Notes: generated from the sequence alone by a model not told the origin. 39,075 nt of DNA from Planctomycetaceae bacterium (GCA_020850695.1 JADZEF010000242.1:1-39075); one strand, 5' to 3'. Numbered from the stretch's first letter, positions 23,915-34,454 are shown. Made by a program: numbers and translations.

Positions 23915-25051
23915 ATGCGCTCGTTTCGGCCGGTTGGATTGGGAGCTCCGAAATCGGAGAACCGATCCGGATTCACGTTGATTGAACTGCTCGTCGTCAT
24001 CGCCATCATCGCGATCTTGATCGCGTTGTTGCTCCCTGCCGTGCAGCAGGCCCGCGAGGCCGCCCGTCGTTCAACCTGTAAGAACAACCTGAAGCAGATG
24101 GGCCTCGCCCTGCACAACTTTCACGACACCTACAACTACTTTCCGTCGGCGAGTGGATTTCCCCGGAATGCCGCAGTGGGCACGGACAACCAGGAACGGT
24201 CCGGCGTGAGCTGGATGGTTTACCTCCTCCCCTTCATGGACATGCCGTCGCTGGCCGAGGATCTCCAGCCGCTGTCGCTGGTCGGCACCCAGAGCCCCCG
24301 CAATGCGTCGGGCACGCTGATTGGTTACAACGCTCAGATGTGCGAAACGGTCCGCGCCGCCATCGGCACGGCCACGATCGCTTCCAGTGCGGATCTGGCA
24401 TCGGTGGGCGGAGTGAATCTGACCAACTTCGCGGGCAAGAAGATTCCCGCGTACGTCTGTCCGTCTTCGCTGAACACCGGCGTCACCGACTGGGGCACGG
24501 CGACGGTCGGCTATGCGGCCAGCTCGGGCACCTGGCCCCATCACGCGGGGAATGGCACCGGCTTTTTCGGCGTTGAAGGCCGCTTCACCACCATGGGTGA
24601 CATGACGGACGGTCTCACGTATACGCTCGCCATCAGCGAAGCGGGATGCAACGGATCGCCCACCAGCGCTTACGCCTCCAGCCACGGTCACCAGCCGCAG
24701 TGGATCGGCTCGCCGCACGGCGACTGGCAGCCGACGGCCCGGTGTACCGCCACCTACAAGACCATTCTGCCGAACCAGGGACCTGGCCGCGGGGACGTCT
24801 TCTCCAGCGGGCATTCCGGGGGTGTGCATGGTTGCGCCGGAGACGGAGCGGTGCGGTTCATCAGCGACAAGGTGAATCCGCTGATCTGGGTGTCGATGGG
24901 ATCGGCCAAGCGGATTACGAACAATGGCCTGAATCTCACCAGCACGGACACGAACTGGAGCTACCTGTCGTCATTTTCGCCGGGTCTGGCTGAAATGTGG
25001 AAGCCGGGGACGTCGGTCGGTGCATGGACTGAAGTGCAGTCGGAGTGGTAA
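23915..25051 (+). CDS. DUF1559 prepilin-like protein, copy 4 (divergent, Cys-rich)
   Basis: The start at 23915 follows GGGAG (23903-23907). The 378-residue protein has the prepilin signal [19 protein letters not shown], the [19 protein letters not shown] block and an H-X9-DG motif ([13 protein letters not shown]). It is the most divergent copy. It has four cysteines absent from copies 2 and 3 at the same sites (in [24 protein letters not shown] and VHGCAGD), which could form disulfides outside the cytoplasm. It also has its own promoter region and is bounded by terminators on both sides. Confidence 0.93.
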   Translation: MRSFRPVGLGAPKSENRSGFTLIELLVVIAIIAILIALLLPAVQQAREAARRSTCKNNLKQMGLALHNFHDTYNYFPSASGFPRNAAVGTDNQERSGVSWMVYLLPFMDMPSLAEDLQPLSLVGTQSPRNASGTLIGYNAQMCETVRAAIGTATIASSADLASVGGVNLTNFAGKKIPAYVCPSSLNTGVTDWGTATVGYAASSGTWPHHAGNGTGFFGVEGRFTTMGDMTDGLTYTLAISEAGCNGSPTSAYASSHGHQPQWIGSPHGDWQPTARCTATYKTILPNQGPGRGDVFSSGHSGGVHGCAGDGAVRFISDKVNPLIWVSMGSAKRITNNGLNLTSTDTNWSYLSSFSPGLAEMWKPGTSVGAWTEVQSEW

Positions 25052-25090
25052 TCCCGATCGACGTCGACGATGTGGATTGCATGCTAATAT

Positions 25091-25136
25091 GAGCGGCTTC
25101 CCGACTTTCGAGTTCGGGGGCCGCTCTTTTATTTTT
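25091..25136 (+). terminator. Intrinsic terminator after DUF1559 copy 4
   Basis: GAGCGGC (25091-25097) pairs with GCCGCTC (25120-25126) and the inner CCCGA (25100-25104) pairs with TCGGG (25114-25118). TTTTATTTTT (25127-25136) follows. It closes the four-gene array. Confidence 0.88.
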
Positions 25137-25237
25137 GCTCTGGATCGGTGAGAGACCGTGCCGTCTCTCGACTCTGCTTTTCTGCCTGGGTCCGCGGGCC
25201 GAATGCACTCACTTTTCTCTCTGCCTGAATCCATTCC

Positions 25238-26014
25238 ATGACTCGTCGCAAAGTTCTCATCACCGGCGCCAGCGGGCTGATTGGTGGTCTCGCGATCCGG
25301 CACCTGGCAGAAAAATACGAGTTCAGCGGACTCAGTCGCCGGCCGGTCGCAGGCATCCCGCACCTTTCCGCGGACATCACGGACGCGGCCGGCATCCGAC
25401 CGGCGTTCGAGGGCGTCCATACCGTACTGCACCTCGCGGCCGCCAACGGAGCCGATCAATGGCAGCGCTGGGAGCCGACCATGGCCATCACAATCCAGGG
25501 AACGCTGAACGTCTACGAGGCGGCGCGGGAAGCGGGCGTGCAGCGCGTGATTTTCTTCAGCAGCGGCTGCTGCCAGCTCGCGTATGAATGGGACCCGTCG
25601 CTTCCTTACGGGACGCTTGCCAACGGCCCGGACGACCAGATTCCCGAGTCGTGGCCGATGGTGGACCTCGACTGGCCGGTCCGTCCCGATTCTCCTTACG
25701 CCGTCGGCAAGCTCTTCGGCGAAAACCTCGGCCGGTTCTACTCCGACAAATATGGGATCTCGACGATCGTGATCCGCCTTGGAGCCGTGCTGAAAGAGGA
25801 CCGCCCCCTCGTGCGTCGCCATTTCCCCGGGTTCCTCTCGCAAGCCGATTGCGTCCAACTCCTCGACAAATGCCTCAGCGCCCCGGACTCGCTGAAGTTC
25901 GACATCTTCAACGCGATCTCGGACAACAGGTTCCGCTGGCGCGAGACCCGGCACACCAGGGATGTCCTCGGCTGGCAGCCGACCGGCAGTGCCGAGTCTG
26001 CCGCGGGATCATGA
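25238..26014 (+). CDS. NAD(P)-dependent epimerase/dehydratase-family protein (uronate-dehydrogenase-like extended SDR)
   Basis: The 258-residue protein has the extended SDR cofactor motif GASGLIGG (G10-G17) and an acidic SADITD segment. HLAAANGAD comes at the end of strand 4, catalytic Ser at SSG (108-109), and the YxxxK pair Y154/K158 (SPYAVGKLFGE). Length and layout fit the short uronate dehydrogenase-like branch, which oxidises hexuronates or epimerises sugar nucleotides. The substrate is not determined. It is cytoplasmic and monocistronic, with a strong terminator before it. Confidence 0.88.
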   Translation: MTRRKVLITGASGLIGGLAIRHLAEKYEFSGLSRRPVAGIPHLSADITDAAGIRPAFEGVHTVLHLAAANGADQWQRWEPTMAITIQGTLNVYEAAREAGVQRVIFFSSGCCQLAYEWDPSLPYGTLANGPDDQIPESWPMVDLDWPVRPDSPYAVGKLFGENLGRFYSDKYGISTIVIRLGAVLKEDRPLVRRHFPGFLSQADCVQLLDKCLSAPDSLKFDIFNAISDNRFRWRETRHTRDVLGWQPTGSAESAAGS

Positions 26015-26263
26015 AGCCGAGCCCCTCTGGTGAGCGGCAAAAGGCCTCGATCGCAGTCCGTCGAGTCCGGCGGCCTGAAGCCCCGATCATCCGACCGATA
26101 TCACGGACTCGTCAGACTGCCGGTCTGCGCCGACAACCCCGACATGACCGGATGATCGCGGTCGCGACTCTCATGGCTTACTGACAGAAGGCCGTCTGCC
26201 GGTGCTTCGCTCGTTCGCCTCGTCCGAGAGCGGATAGAGGCGAAGAGGGATGAGACTGCGAAG

Positions 26264-27610
26264 TTGATGTTGACGGATCTTGCCACGTCGCGAGAATCCG
26301 CCCCAGACTGCGCCAACATGGCGCGGCTGCCCGGAGTTCCTTCCCCCGCAGGACCTGCCGTGACCGCCGTCCCCTGGCTGTTCGCCGCGGCGCTCTGCGC
26401 GCCTCCGGAAGCAGCCACGATCTACACCCTGCGCGAGCCGTTCCGGCCTGTCATCCGAGGACAGTCGCCCGCGGTCGCCGACCTCCCCGACTCCGAGGCT
26501 GCCCGCCCGCTCGCACCGCGCGGCGCACCGGCCCGCCCCCTCCCCGGCAACGTCGCGCCTCCAGCCTCCAGCAATGTGGCTCCTTTCGGCGGAACCGGCC
26601 CCGCACCAATCACCGCGTATCAGCCGTACCAGCCCTATCAGCCGGCGCCGGGCTACGGCATTCCTTCCTATGGATCGCCCCAAGGGGGAGATCCATTCCT
26701 CGCTCCGACCGACGTCCCGCAATACCAGGTTCCGGTGAATCCCTACGGCGGCCCCCTCTGGGCGTTCGGCACCAACGGACCGCAACCCTACCGCTACGGC
26801 TGGACCACCCGCGCCGACCACACGTCGATGCCCAGCGCCGATGCCTCGAACGGCCTGGGTGATATCGGGATCAATGCCGTCGACCTTGAAGCCGAATACA
26901 CCACGCCACTTGGCCCTGCCTGGATCTACTCGTTCACGCAGCAGTTTGGAATGCGGTGGTGGGACGGTCCGACGAGTTCTCGAACCGGTCCCGGGACGCT
27001 CACCAACGCGGGTTTCTCCGAGCAGTTCTACCGCATCGGCTGGGACTTCGAAGTCGCGTCGCCCCTCAACGGCCCCTGGAGCTACCAGCTCGCCTTCAAT
27101 CCGTCGATCAACAGCGACTTCGAACAATCGATCACCCGCGACGCCTGGAACTTCGACGGCCGCGCGATCCTCTTCTACCGCCCCAACCCGCAATTCATGT
27201 GGGCCCTCGGCGCCGGCTTCTGGGACCGCGTCAACGACCGCATCATCCCGTATGCGGGCGTCGTCTGGACTCCCGACGACCGCTGGGAATTCCGGCTCGT
27301 CTTCCCGGAACCGCGGATCAGTTTTTTTCTCGGCACCCCGCACGGCGTCGCGACGTGGGCCTACGTTCGAGGCGAGTATCACGTCGAAGCCTACGAAACC
27401 GAGCTTCAATACCCCTTCGGCGGCGGCTATCGCGAGAAAATGGAAATCAAGGATTGGCGGCTCCTCGTCGGCATCCGCAAGGACACCGGCCGCATCGGCA
27501 GCTTTCTCGAAGGGGGCTGGGTCTTCGACCGCGAAGTCGACTTTGCCCACGGAACCCCCGACTTCGACATCAAGGACGGCTTCATCCTCCGCGCCGGGAT
27601 CCGCTACTGA
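26264..27610 (+). CDS. Outer-membrane beta-barrel-like protein with Pro-rich N-terminal linker
   Basis: This is a protein of up to 448 residues. A hydrophobic segment that could be a signal peptide (VTAVPWLFAAALCAPPEAA) lies at about 36-54, so the true start may be the ATG at 26318. A Pro/Tyr-rich linker with QPYQPYQPAPGYG follows. From about 195 the alternating aromatic and polar strands (AWIYSFTQQFGMRWWDG, FMWALGAGFWDRVNDR, WAYVRGEYHVEAYETEL, GSFLEGGWVFDREVDF) and the C-terminal aromatic residue (GIRY) suggest a transmembrane beta-barrel. It could be a porin-like or surface protein. No family name is recognised. An open frame on the other strand is discounted because it lacks these features. 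Confidence 0.8.
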   Translation: MMLTDLATSRESAPDCANMARLPGVPSPAGPAVTAVPWLFAAALCAPPEAATIYTLREPFRPVIRGQSPAVADLPDSEAARPLAPRGAPARPLPGNVAPPASSNVAPFGGTGPAPITAYQPYQPYQPAPGYGIPSYGSPQGGDPFLAPTDVPQYQVPVNPYGGPLWAFGTNGPQPYRYGWTTRADHTSMPSADASNGLGDIGINAVDLEAEYTTPLGPAWIYSFTQQFGMRWWDGPTSSRTGPGTLTNAGFSEQFYRIGWDFEVASPLNGPWSYQLAFNPSINSDFEQSITRDAWNFDGRAILFYRPNPQFMWALGAGFWDRVNDRIIPYAGVVWTPDDRWEFRLVFPEPRISFFLGTPHGVATWAYVRGEYHVEAYETELQYPFGGGYREKMEIKDWRLLVGIRKDTGRIGSFLEGGWVFDREVDFAHGTPDFDIKDGFILRAGIRY

Positions 27611-27697
27611 ATCGATCTGTTCTCTCCTTCATTCCATCCCTCTGACTCTCAGTCTTCATCCCCCCATCTCCCCCTGCCCCTATCCCCCCGTCCTCCA

Positions 27698-28660
27698 ATG
27701 CCTCCCGTCGCCATCATTCTCGCCGCCGGCAAAAGCACCCGCATGAAGTCCGCGGTGCCGAAGGTCCTTCACGAAATCTTCGGCCGGCCGATGATCGAAT
27801 ACGTCCTCGACGCGACCCGCAAGGCGGGCGTCGAGCGGATTGTCGTCATCGTCGGTCACCAGGCCGACATGGTGAAGTCGGCCCTGTCAGGACACTCCGA
27901 CATTCGCTTCGCTCTGCAGTCCGAGCAGAAAGGGACCGGGCATGCGGTGCGGATGGCGGCCGAGGCGCTCGCCGATCACGATGGCCCCGCACTCGTCCTG
28001 GCGGGCGATACTCCGCTGCTGCAGGCCTCCTCGCTCAGTGGTCTCCTGGAAGCCCAGGCGGGGCGGGGCGCAGCGTGTGTGATTGGAACCGCCGAAACCG
28101 AGGCCAACCAGGGGCTGGGCCGCATCGTCCGTGACTCCGCCGGCGAGTTCCTTCGGATCGTCGAGCAGAAGGACGCCACGCCCGAAGAAGCGGCGATCCG
28201 CGAGATCAACACTGGCTGCTACGCCTTCGACAGCCGACTCCTGTTTCGGTCGCTCGAGCAGATCCGTCCGAACAACAAGCAGGGCGAATATTACCTCACC
28301 GACGTCCCGGCCATTCTCAAATCGACCGGTCGCACGGTCGTCGCTGCTTCGACCTTCACGATGACCGAAGCACTCGGCGTCAACACCCGGGCCCAGTTGG
28401 CCGAAGCCCGCGCCGCGATCTCCAAAGTGACGCTTGACCGCCTTATGGCCGAGGGTGTGACGATCATCGACCCCTCCAATACCTCGATCGACCCACGTGT
28501 CACCATCGGCGCGGACACCGTGATTCATCCGATGACAGTGATCGAAGGCCCGGTGGTCATCGGCTCGAACTGCCGCATCGGCCCGCTGGCTCACCTGCGT
28601 GGCGCTGTTCGAGTCGCCGATGGTGAATCCGTGCATCCGTTCGAGTGCCGCATGGCATAA
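27698..28660 (+). CDS. glmU: UDP-GlcNAc pyrophosphorylase, short GlmU lacking the acetyltransferase domain
   Basis: The 320-residue protein has the full nucleotidyltransferase domain. The signature is LAAGKSTRMKSAVPKVLHEI at the N-terminus, then SEQKGTGHA, LAGDTPLL, REINTGCYAFD and NNKQGEYYLTD. It would make UDP-GlcNAc from GlcNAc-1-P and UTP for cell-envelope precursors. A left-handed beta-helix begins near residue 255 (TSIDPRVTIGADTVIHP) but stops after only a few coils, against about 450 residues for bifunctional GlmU. The acetyltransferase active site is therefore absent. The leader is about 85% pyrimidine (27617-27697) with no Shine-Dalgarno sequence. The gene may be naturally short or truncated, and the downstream island of decayed genes begins 43 bases later. 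Confidence 0.88.
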   Translation: MPPVAIILAAGKSTRMKSAVPKVLHEIFGRPMIEYVLDATRKAGVERIVVIVGHQADMVKSALSGHSDIRFALQSEQKGTGHAVRMAAEALADHDGPALVLAGDTPLLQASSLSGLLEAQAGRGAACVIGTAETEANQGLGRIVRDSAGEFLRIVEQKDATPEEAAIREINTGCYAFDSRLLFRSLEQIRPNNKQGEYYLTDVPAILKSTGRTVVAASTFTMTEALGVNTRAQLAEARAAISKVTLDRLMAEGVTIIDPSNTSIDPRVTIGADTVIHPMTVIEGPVVIGSNCRIGPLAHLRGAVRVADGESVHPFECRMA

Positions 28661-28702
28661 CAAAGGAATCCGGTGACAATGGATTTGTCACAGCGGACCT
28701 TG

Positions 28703-29121
28703 TCAGACACTGATTCCACGCTCCCGCGCCCGTTGCTGGCATTCCGCTGCCTGCTCAGAGAGGACTTCGATTGGAAGCAACTTCAATTCTTCCATGGACG
28801 GCACGGGCTCTCCAAGAATGAGATTCAGGATTCGAATGCGCTCAATGAACTGACCCTTCTCCAGGCCCCTTCCAAGCCCTTCTCCAGGCCTTCCTCCAAT
28901 CCCTCTTCCCTTCCCTGGCCGAATAGCAACTTCTCTCGATTGATCAGGTCGTGCCGGCGCTTGAATTCCAGTTCGTACTGCTCGCGATCCCGTTCGCTCT
29001 GCGAAATCATGTCGAGCACCTCCACCGCGTGACGAACTTCCGGAGCGTCCAAACCCTGAGGCAGGTTCATGGAGCGGTCCAAGCTGCGGACCTCCAGGGT
29101 GCCATGCGGGATTCGGATCAT
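28703..29121 (-). pseudogene. C-terminal remnant of an Rpn-family (PD-(D/E)XK transposase-type) nuclease, frameshifted
   Basis: Reading from 29121, one frame gives IPHGTLEVRSL and VEVLDMISQSERDREQYELE, followed by the charged tandem GREEGLEEGLEKGLE. This is characteristic of the C-terminal half of Rpn recombination-promoting nucleases. At about 28870 the frame breaks: GGAAGGGGCC is two bases longer than the earlier GGAAGGCC repeat unit. The natural C-terminus (GQFIERIRILNLILGEPVP and on to AAECQQRARERG) continues in another frame. The N-terminal catalytic part is missing. The downstream frame happens to be open into the GxxExxY gene, which makes an artificial fusion. Confidence 0.7.
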
Positions 29122-29128
29122 CTGGACG

Positions 29129-29515
29129 GAAATTGTTCACGATGCGATGCACTCCGGTCACCAGCTTCACAACATTGAAGTTGATCAGAAGGCCGACTTG
29201 CAATTTGAGCAACCTCAGATGCGTCAGTGTTTGAGCTCGGTCGACAGGATGGATCTTATCCTTCGCCTTGCACTCGACGACGACTCGATCATCGACGAGC
29301 AGATCCGACTTGAAGTCGCATTCGATGCGCATCTCTTCGTATTGAATGGCAATCGGCTCTTGATGGCGGACTTTCAATCCGATTTTCGTGAGTTCGTAAC
29401 CAAGGCATCTCTCATAGGTTGATTCCAGCAACCCCGGGCCGAGTGTCTTGTGGACCTTGATTGCGGCTCCGATGATCGCTTCCGTCAACTCATTGACCCC
29501 CATGAATACTGTCAT
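29129..29515 (-). CDS. GxxExxY-family protein (PD-(D/E)XK nuclease superfamily)
   Basis: The start at 29515 is chosen because AGGGGTG lies five bases upstream; an earlier ATG is at 29545. The domain (about 129 residues) contains the family-naming motif GLLESTY in HKTLGPGLLESTYERCL. It also has a D-x9-ExK nuclease-like signature (DLLVDDRVVVECKAK), and ends near GVHRIVNNF. Proteins of this family are small, widespread and of unknown cellular role, with a predicted PD-(D/E)XK nuclease fold. The natural stop codon is absent: the frame runs on through the adjacent Rpn remnant to 28703. The end given is the end of the domain. It lies 50 bases from a nested inverted-repeat element. Confidence 0.78.
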
Positions 29516-29564
29516 TGAATCACCCCTGTTGGTGATAGTGAGCATGCACCAGGCAGGAAAGACT

Positions 29565-29757
29565 AACGCAGAGGATCGCAGAGGAAAGACGCAGAGAGGG
29601 GGAGAGTGAAGATTGGAAGAGAGCGACTTGACAAAACATAGTGCCCAAGAGAAATCGGCATCGTCTCTTCCAATTGACCCTCAACGTGAAGGAACGCTCC
29701 GAGCGGTTTGACAGATCTCTCTCATCTCTGCGTCTTCCCTCTGCGATCCTCTGCGTT
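29565..29757. repeat. Nested inverted-repeat element C (33-bp outer arms, 11-bp inner arms)
   Basis: The outer arms 29565-29597 and 29725-29757 are complementary at 32 of 33 positions. They are built from the words CGCAGAGG and GACGCAGAGA. Inside, ATTGGAAGAGA (29612-29622) and its perfect complement (29664-29674) form a second inverted repeat. The element lies directly upstream of the GxxExxY gene. Its style resembles elements A and B near 9.4-9.8 kb. Confidence 0.85.
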
Positions 29758-29983
29758 GATTGCTTTGTTTAGCCGAAAGACGACAGAAAAACCTCCACCA
29801 CTCGGCTGTTGCGGCAATTCAAGCCGATGTGTGAACGGTATTCGAGCGAGTTCACATCGAACTGTTGCTTCTATGGATTCTGACTCTCCCACTCATCCAA
29901 TAAGTTTCTAATGCGCGAAGGGTTGGCGGCCGTTTGGTGTGTGCCGCGATCCACAGGCAACGTGGGCGCAATTCCCTTGATTG
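29758..29983. other. Intergenic sequence without visible features
   Basis: This 226-base stretch between element C and the end of lysS shows no gene and no clear terminator for lysS. Confidence 0.5.
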
Positions 29984-31681
<1,698 letters not shown>

Positions 31682-31942
31682 GGCGGGCGGCGATCCTTCG
31701 GGAAACCAGCATCAGACAAGGAGTTCGGAAGGCGAAAGGGCATCGAATCCCGGCGAACTATCTGGGAAGATCGCTGGAAAATCAATGCCATCCGCGGGTT
31801 TGGACAACTTCGAGGTTCCTCGGCCCTATCGAGATTGAACCGCGCGGATCGCGCGCGTGCATTCGAAATGCGGTACTCTGCGATCCACGGGCCAGCCCCT
31901 CCCACGGGCCTCGTTCCTATTCGATCAAAGGCGACAATTCTC

Positions 31943-32587
31943 ATGACACACGATCCGTCCGCAGGATCGCAGAGAGCCGCACCCTTTTCTCCCGCGGTGC
32001 TGGCGACCGTGGGTTTCACCGCGTTCTACATGGCGATTGCTCTTGTCGCTTCAGTCCAGCTTCAAAACAGCGAATTCATCTTCTACTTCGTCGTGATGTG
32101 CGTGCTGATCACGGCGGTAGGCCTGCTCCACTGGCGGGTCCGGCTTCCGTTGGGGGCTTTGTGGGGGTTGTCGATCTGGGGGCTGGCCCACATGGCGGGA
32201 GGCCTGATGCCCATTCCCGACGCGTGGCCGAGGCTCGGCGAGAAAAGGGTCCTCTATAATCTGTGGCTGATTCCAGATTTGATCAAGTACGACCAACTGG
32301 TCCATGCGGCCGGATTCGGGCTCGTCACCTGGATCTGTTGGACTTCGTTGAAGCAGGCGTTCGATCGACGCGGTGTCCCGATTTCACCGACGCTCGGCCT
32401 GCTGACGCTTTGCGCCGCGGGCGGAATGGGTTTCGGTGCGGCGAATGAAGTCGTGGAGTTTGTTGCCGTGCTGACGTTGCCTGGGACGAACGTCGGCGGC
32501 TATGAGAACACTGGGTGGGACCTCGTGGCCAACCTGGTGGGCTGCGTCATCGCGGCGCTGATGATTGCCGCCGCCGAGCGGCGGTAG
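31943..32587 (+). CDS. DUF2238 (YjdF-like) integral membrane protein
   Basis: The 214-residue protein starts at 31943; the frame is open for 2 kb upstream only as the antisense of lysS. It has five or six membrane segments (for example AVLATVGFTAFYMAIALVA and FIFYFVVMCVLITAVGLLHW). The DUF2238 core is present: YDQLVHAAGFGLVTWICW, the FGAANEVVEFVAVL helix, GGYENTGWDLVANLVGCVIA at the C-terminus. The conserved D, H, E, W and D residues cluster at one membrane face in this family, whose function is unknown. Confidence 0.85.
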   Translation: MTHDPSAGSQRAAPFSPAVLATVGFTAFYMAIALVASVQLQNSEFIFYFVVMCVLITAVGLLHWRVRLPLGALWGLSIWGLAHMAGGLMPIPDAWPRLGEKRVLYNLWLIPDLIKYDQLVHAAGFGLVTWICWTSLKQAFDRRGVPISPTLGLLTLCAAGGMGFGAANEVVEFVAVLTLPGTNVGGYENTGWDLVANLVGCVIAALMIAAAERR

Positions 32588-32684
32588 CGCGGGCAAGCCC
32601 CTTGTCGGACGTTCCGATGGCCCGATACGATGAGTGCGGGCCATGTGATCGGAATTGTTCATCCGACTCCCGCGGGAGCCCTTC

Positions 32685-33482
32685 ATGGATGTCCCGACGA
32701 CGGTTTCGCTGCATCAGAATCGCCCGCTCCGAGATTTCGTCGTCTACGGCGGAGCAGTGAGCGGCGGCCTGGTGATCGACATGGTGGTGGACTTACTGCT
32801 TCCCCAGTATTCCTTCCGCCTGGCGACAACCTACCTGCTCCCCTGCCTGGTGATCTGTGGCCTCGGCCTGCTCCTCCGCGTGAATCGGACATGCACCCCG
32901 CGTGCGTCCGTGAGTGCGACATTGCTTGGCGTGCTCTTCGTTGCCGGCGCCGCGGCAACCGACCTGCTCTCGACGGTGTTCGTGAATCCCGATCTGTCGC
33001 TGGAAGCGAATCCTTACGTCCGCAAACTGATCGACCACGGACACTCGCTGACGTTCGTCTACGCCCATACCGGTCTGACGCAGGCCGCCAGCGTGCTGTT
33101 GCTTTGCGGGCTATGGGTGACGTTCCTGAAGCACCTTCCGGTGCTCATCGAATCGATCGCCGAGTCGCAGCCCGCAGGACGCATCGAATTCCTGAAAGCG
33201 GCGACGGGCGGCTCCCACCTGACGCTCCGGCAGTGGCTGGTGCCGCTGCGGATGTCCGAGTTGCCGCTGATGTTTCACTGCCTTTGGCCGCTCGCCGTAT
33301 CAATCATCTTTGCCGTGAGTCTGCTGCGGTGGTATGTCGCGCTGGAATGGATGGACGTGATCGAGCCGGTCATCCTGTGGCGGGGACTGGTCCTGTTCGT
33401 GGGGCTGTCGATGACTTTGGCGTTGTACTTCGCCATTCTGGCGCAGCTGTACCGGCGGCGGATGACGGGCACGTTCAGTTGA
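32685..33482 (+). CDS. Multi-pass membrane protein of unknown function (DUF5658-like segment)
   Basis: The start at 32685 is supported by GGGAG (32674-32678), though an in-frame ATG lies at 32655. The 265-residue protein has about six membrane segments. The block AATDLLSTVFVNPDLSLEAN followed by PYVRKL resembles the D-x-x-ST...EaNP pattern of DUF5658-type small membrane proteins, but the rest does not match. A soluble loop (about 160-190) separates the last segments. It follows the DUF2238 gene by 97 bases on the same strand and may be cotranscribed. Function is unknown. Confidence 0.78.
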   Translation: MDVPTTVSLHQNRPLRDFVVYGGAVSGGLVIDMVVDLLLPQYSFRLATTYLLPCLVICGLGLLLRVNRTCTPRASVSATLLGVLFVAGAAATDLLSTVFVNPDLSLEANPYVRKLIDHGHSLTFVYAHTGLTQAASVLLLCGLWVTFLKHLPVLIESIAESQPAGRIEFLKAATGGSHLTLRQWLVPLRMSELPLMFHCLWPLAVSIIFAVSLLRWYVALEWMDVIEPVILWRGLVLFVGLSMTLALYFAILAQLYRRRMTGTFS

Positions 33483-33548
33483 GAGTGAGACGCCGCGGCG
33501 GAACGCGAAGCGACAGAGACCCCGCCAACCCGCAACCTGCTCCGGCCA

Positions 33549-34454
33549 TTATTTCTTCGTCTGTGCCACAGATTGCCGAAGCTGCTCATCGATCCATGCC
33601 GCGGAGAGTTCCGCCGCTCCTTTCGGCGTCGTGTGTCCCTGCGGTTCAACGACCACATGCAGATCGACCAACGCGGGCTGCTTCCGCACGAGCGATTCCT
33701 TCGTCACCGCCCGTGCGAACCGAATGGCATGATCGGTGCTGACGCGGTCATCGCGGTCACCGATGATCAGCCAGATCGCCCGGCCCGCGAGTCGCTCGGC
33801 CTGCTGCTCAAGCGAGAGCTTCTTGAGGACGGCATTGTCGCCGGCTCCTGCGAATTCTCGCACAACGGTCAGTTCGGTGACTGGAGCATACGCCGCCACG
33901 CACCGGACGCGCGGCTCGGCGGCCGCGAAATGAACGGCCGAGAAGCCGCCGCGCGACGTCCCGCACGCAGCCACGCGGTGTGGATCGGTCCAACCCCGCT
34001 TCACAAGGTCGTCCAGGACGGCCGTCAAACGGTCCGTCAGCTCTTTCATGAAATCTTCGCCCTTTTCCGCACGCGCTCGCCAGCCGGCAATCCCTTCGGG
34101 CTCTCCCTCCTTCTGCTCCTGTCCATGGCACGGGAGGTCGATCGACACGCAGACGTATCCACGCTCGGAGAGCGCGTTCCCCGCCTGCCGGAAGTAAGCA
34201 CTTCCCAACGTCCCGTCGATCGTGCTTCCCAGGATGAAGAGCGTCGGACTCGGCTTGTCGGGGGGCTTCGGCCAGACTCCGAACCGCACGCCGCCTGCCG
34301 TCATCAACACGGTGGGGGCTGCGGATGCATCGGCAGGCGCCGCCCTCTTGGGCGTGTCTTGACCGATGGCCGAACTCGCGGCCGATCCCAGAAGAGCGAC
34401 AGTCATTCCGAGCGCCAGCTCAAGACTCCGCCGCCGCATGGCATCCATTCCCAT
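33549..34454 (-). CDS. Secreted alpha/beta hydrolase (dienelactone-hydrolase/prolyl-oligopeptidase-like)
   Basis: The 301-residue protein has an N-terminal signal peptide (LELALGMTVALLGSAASSAIG). The alpha/beta-hydrolase core has the nucleophile elbow GTSRGG (S167), an acid in GDRDDRVS (D233-D236 region) and the histidine in PQGHTTP (H274). SIDLPCHGQE gives the usual oxyanion region. It probably hydrolyses an ester or peptide outside the cytoplasm. Its start codon overlaps the stop of the upstream gene as TAATG, so the two are translationally coupled. An in-frame ATG at 34445 (MDAMRRR) is an alternative start. Confidence 0.88.
   Translation of the reverse strand: MGMDAMRRRSLELALGMTVALLGSAASSAIGQDTPKRAAPADASAAPTVLMTAGGVRFGVWPKPPDKPSPTLFILGSTIDGTLGSAYFRQAGNALSERGYVCVSIDLPCHGQEQKEGEPEGIAGWRARAEKGEDFMKELTDRLTAVLDDLVKRGWTDPHRVAACGTSRGGFSAVHFAAAEPRVRCVAAYAPVTELTVVREFAGAGDNAVLKKLSLEQQAERLAGRAIWLIIGDRDDRVSTDHAIRFARAVTKESLVRKQPALVDLHVVVEPQGHTTPKGAAELSAAWIDEQLRQSVAQTKK

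Noticed and set aside
26171..27550. 459-residue open frame on the minus strand opposite the beta-barrel gene
   Set aside because: The plus-strand protein has a signal segment, a Pro-rich linker, alternating barrel strands and a C-terminal aromatic residue; the minus frame is Arg/Gly/Val-rich without motifs.
28703..29545. A single 280-residue GxxExxY fusion protein
   Set aside because: The middle 100 residues are in the wrong frame for the Rpn-type sequence they overlap, so the fusion is an artefact of stop loss plus a frameshift.
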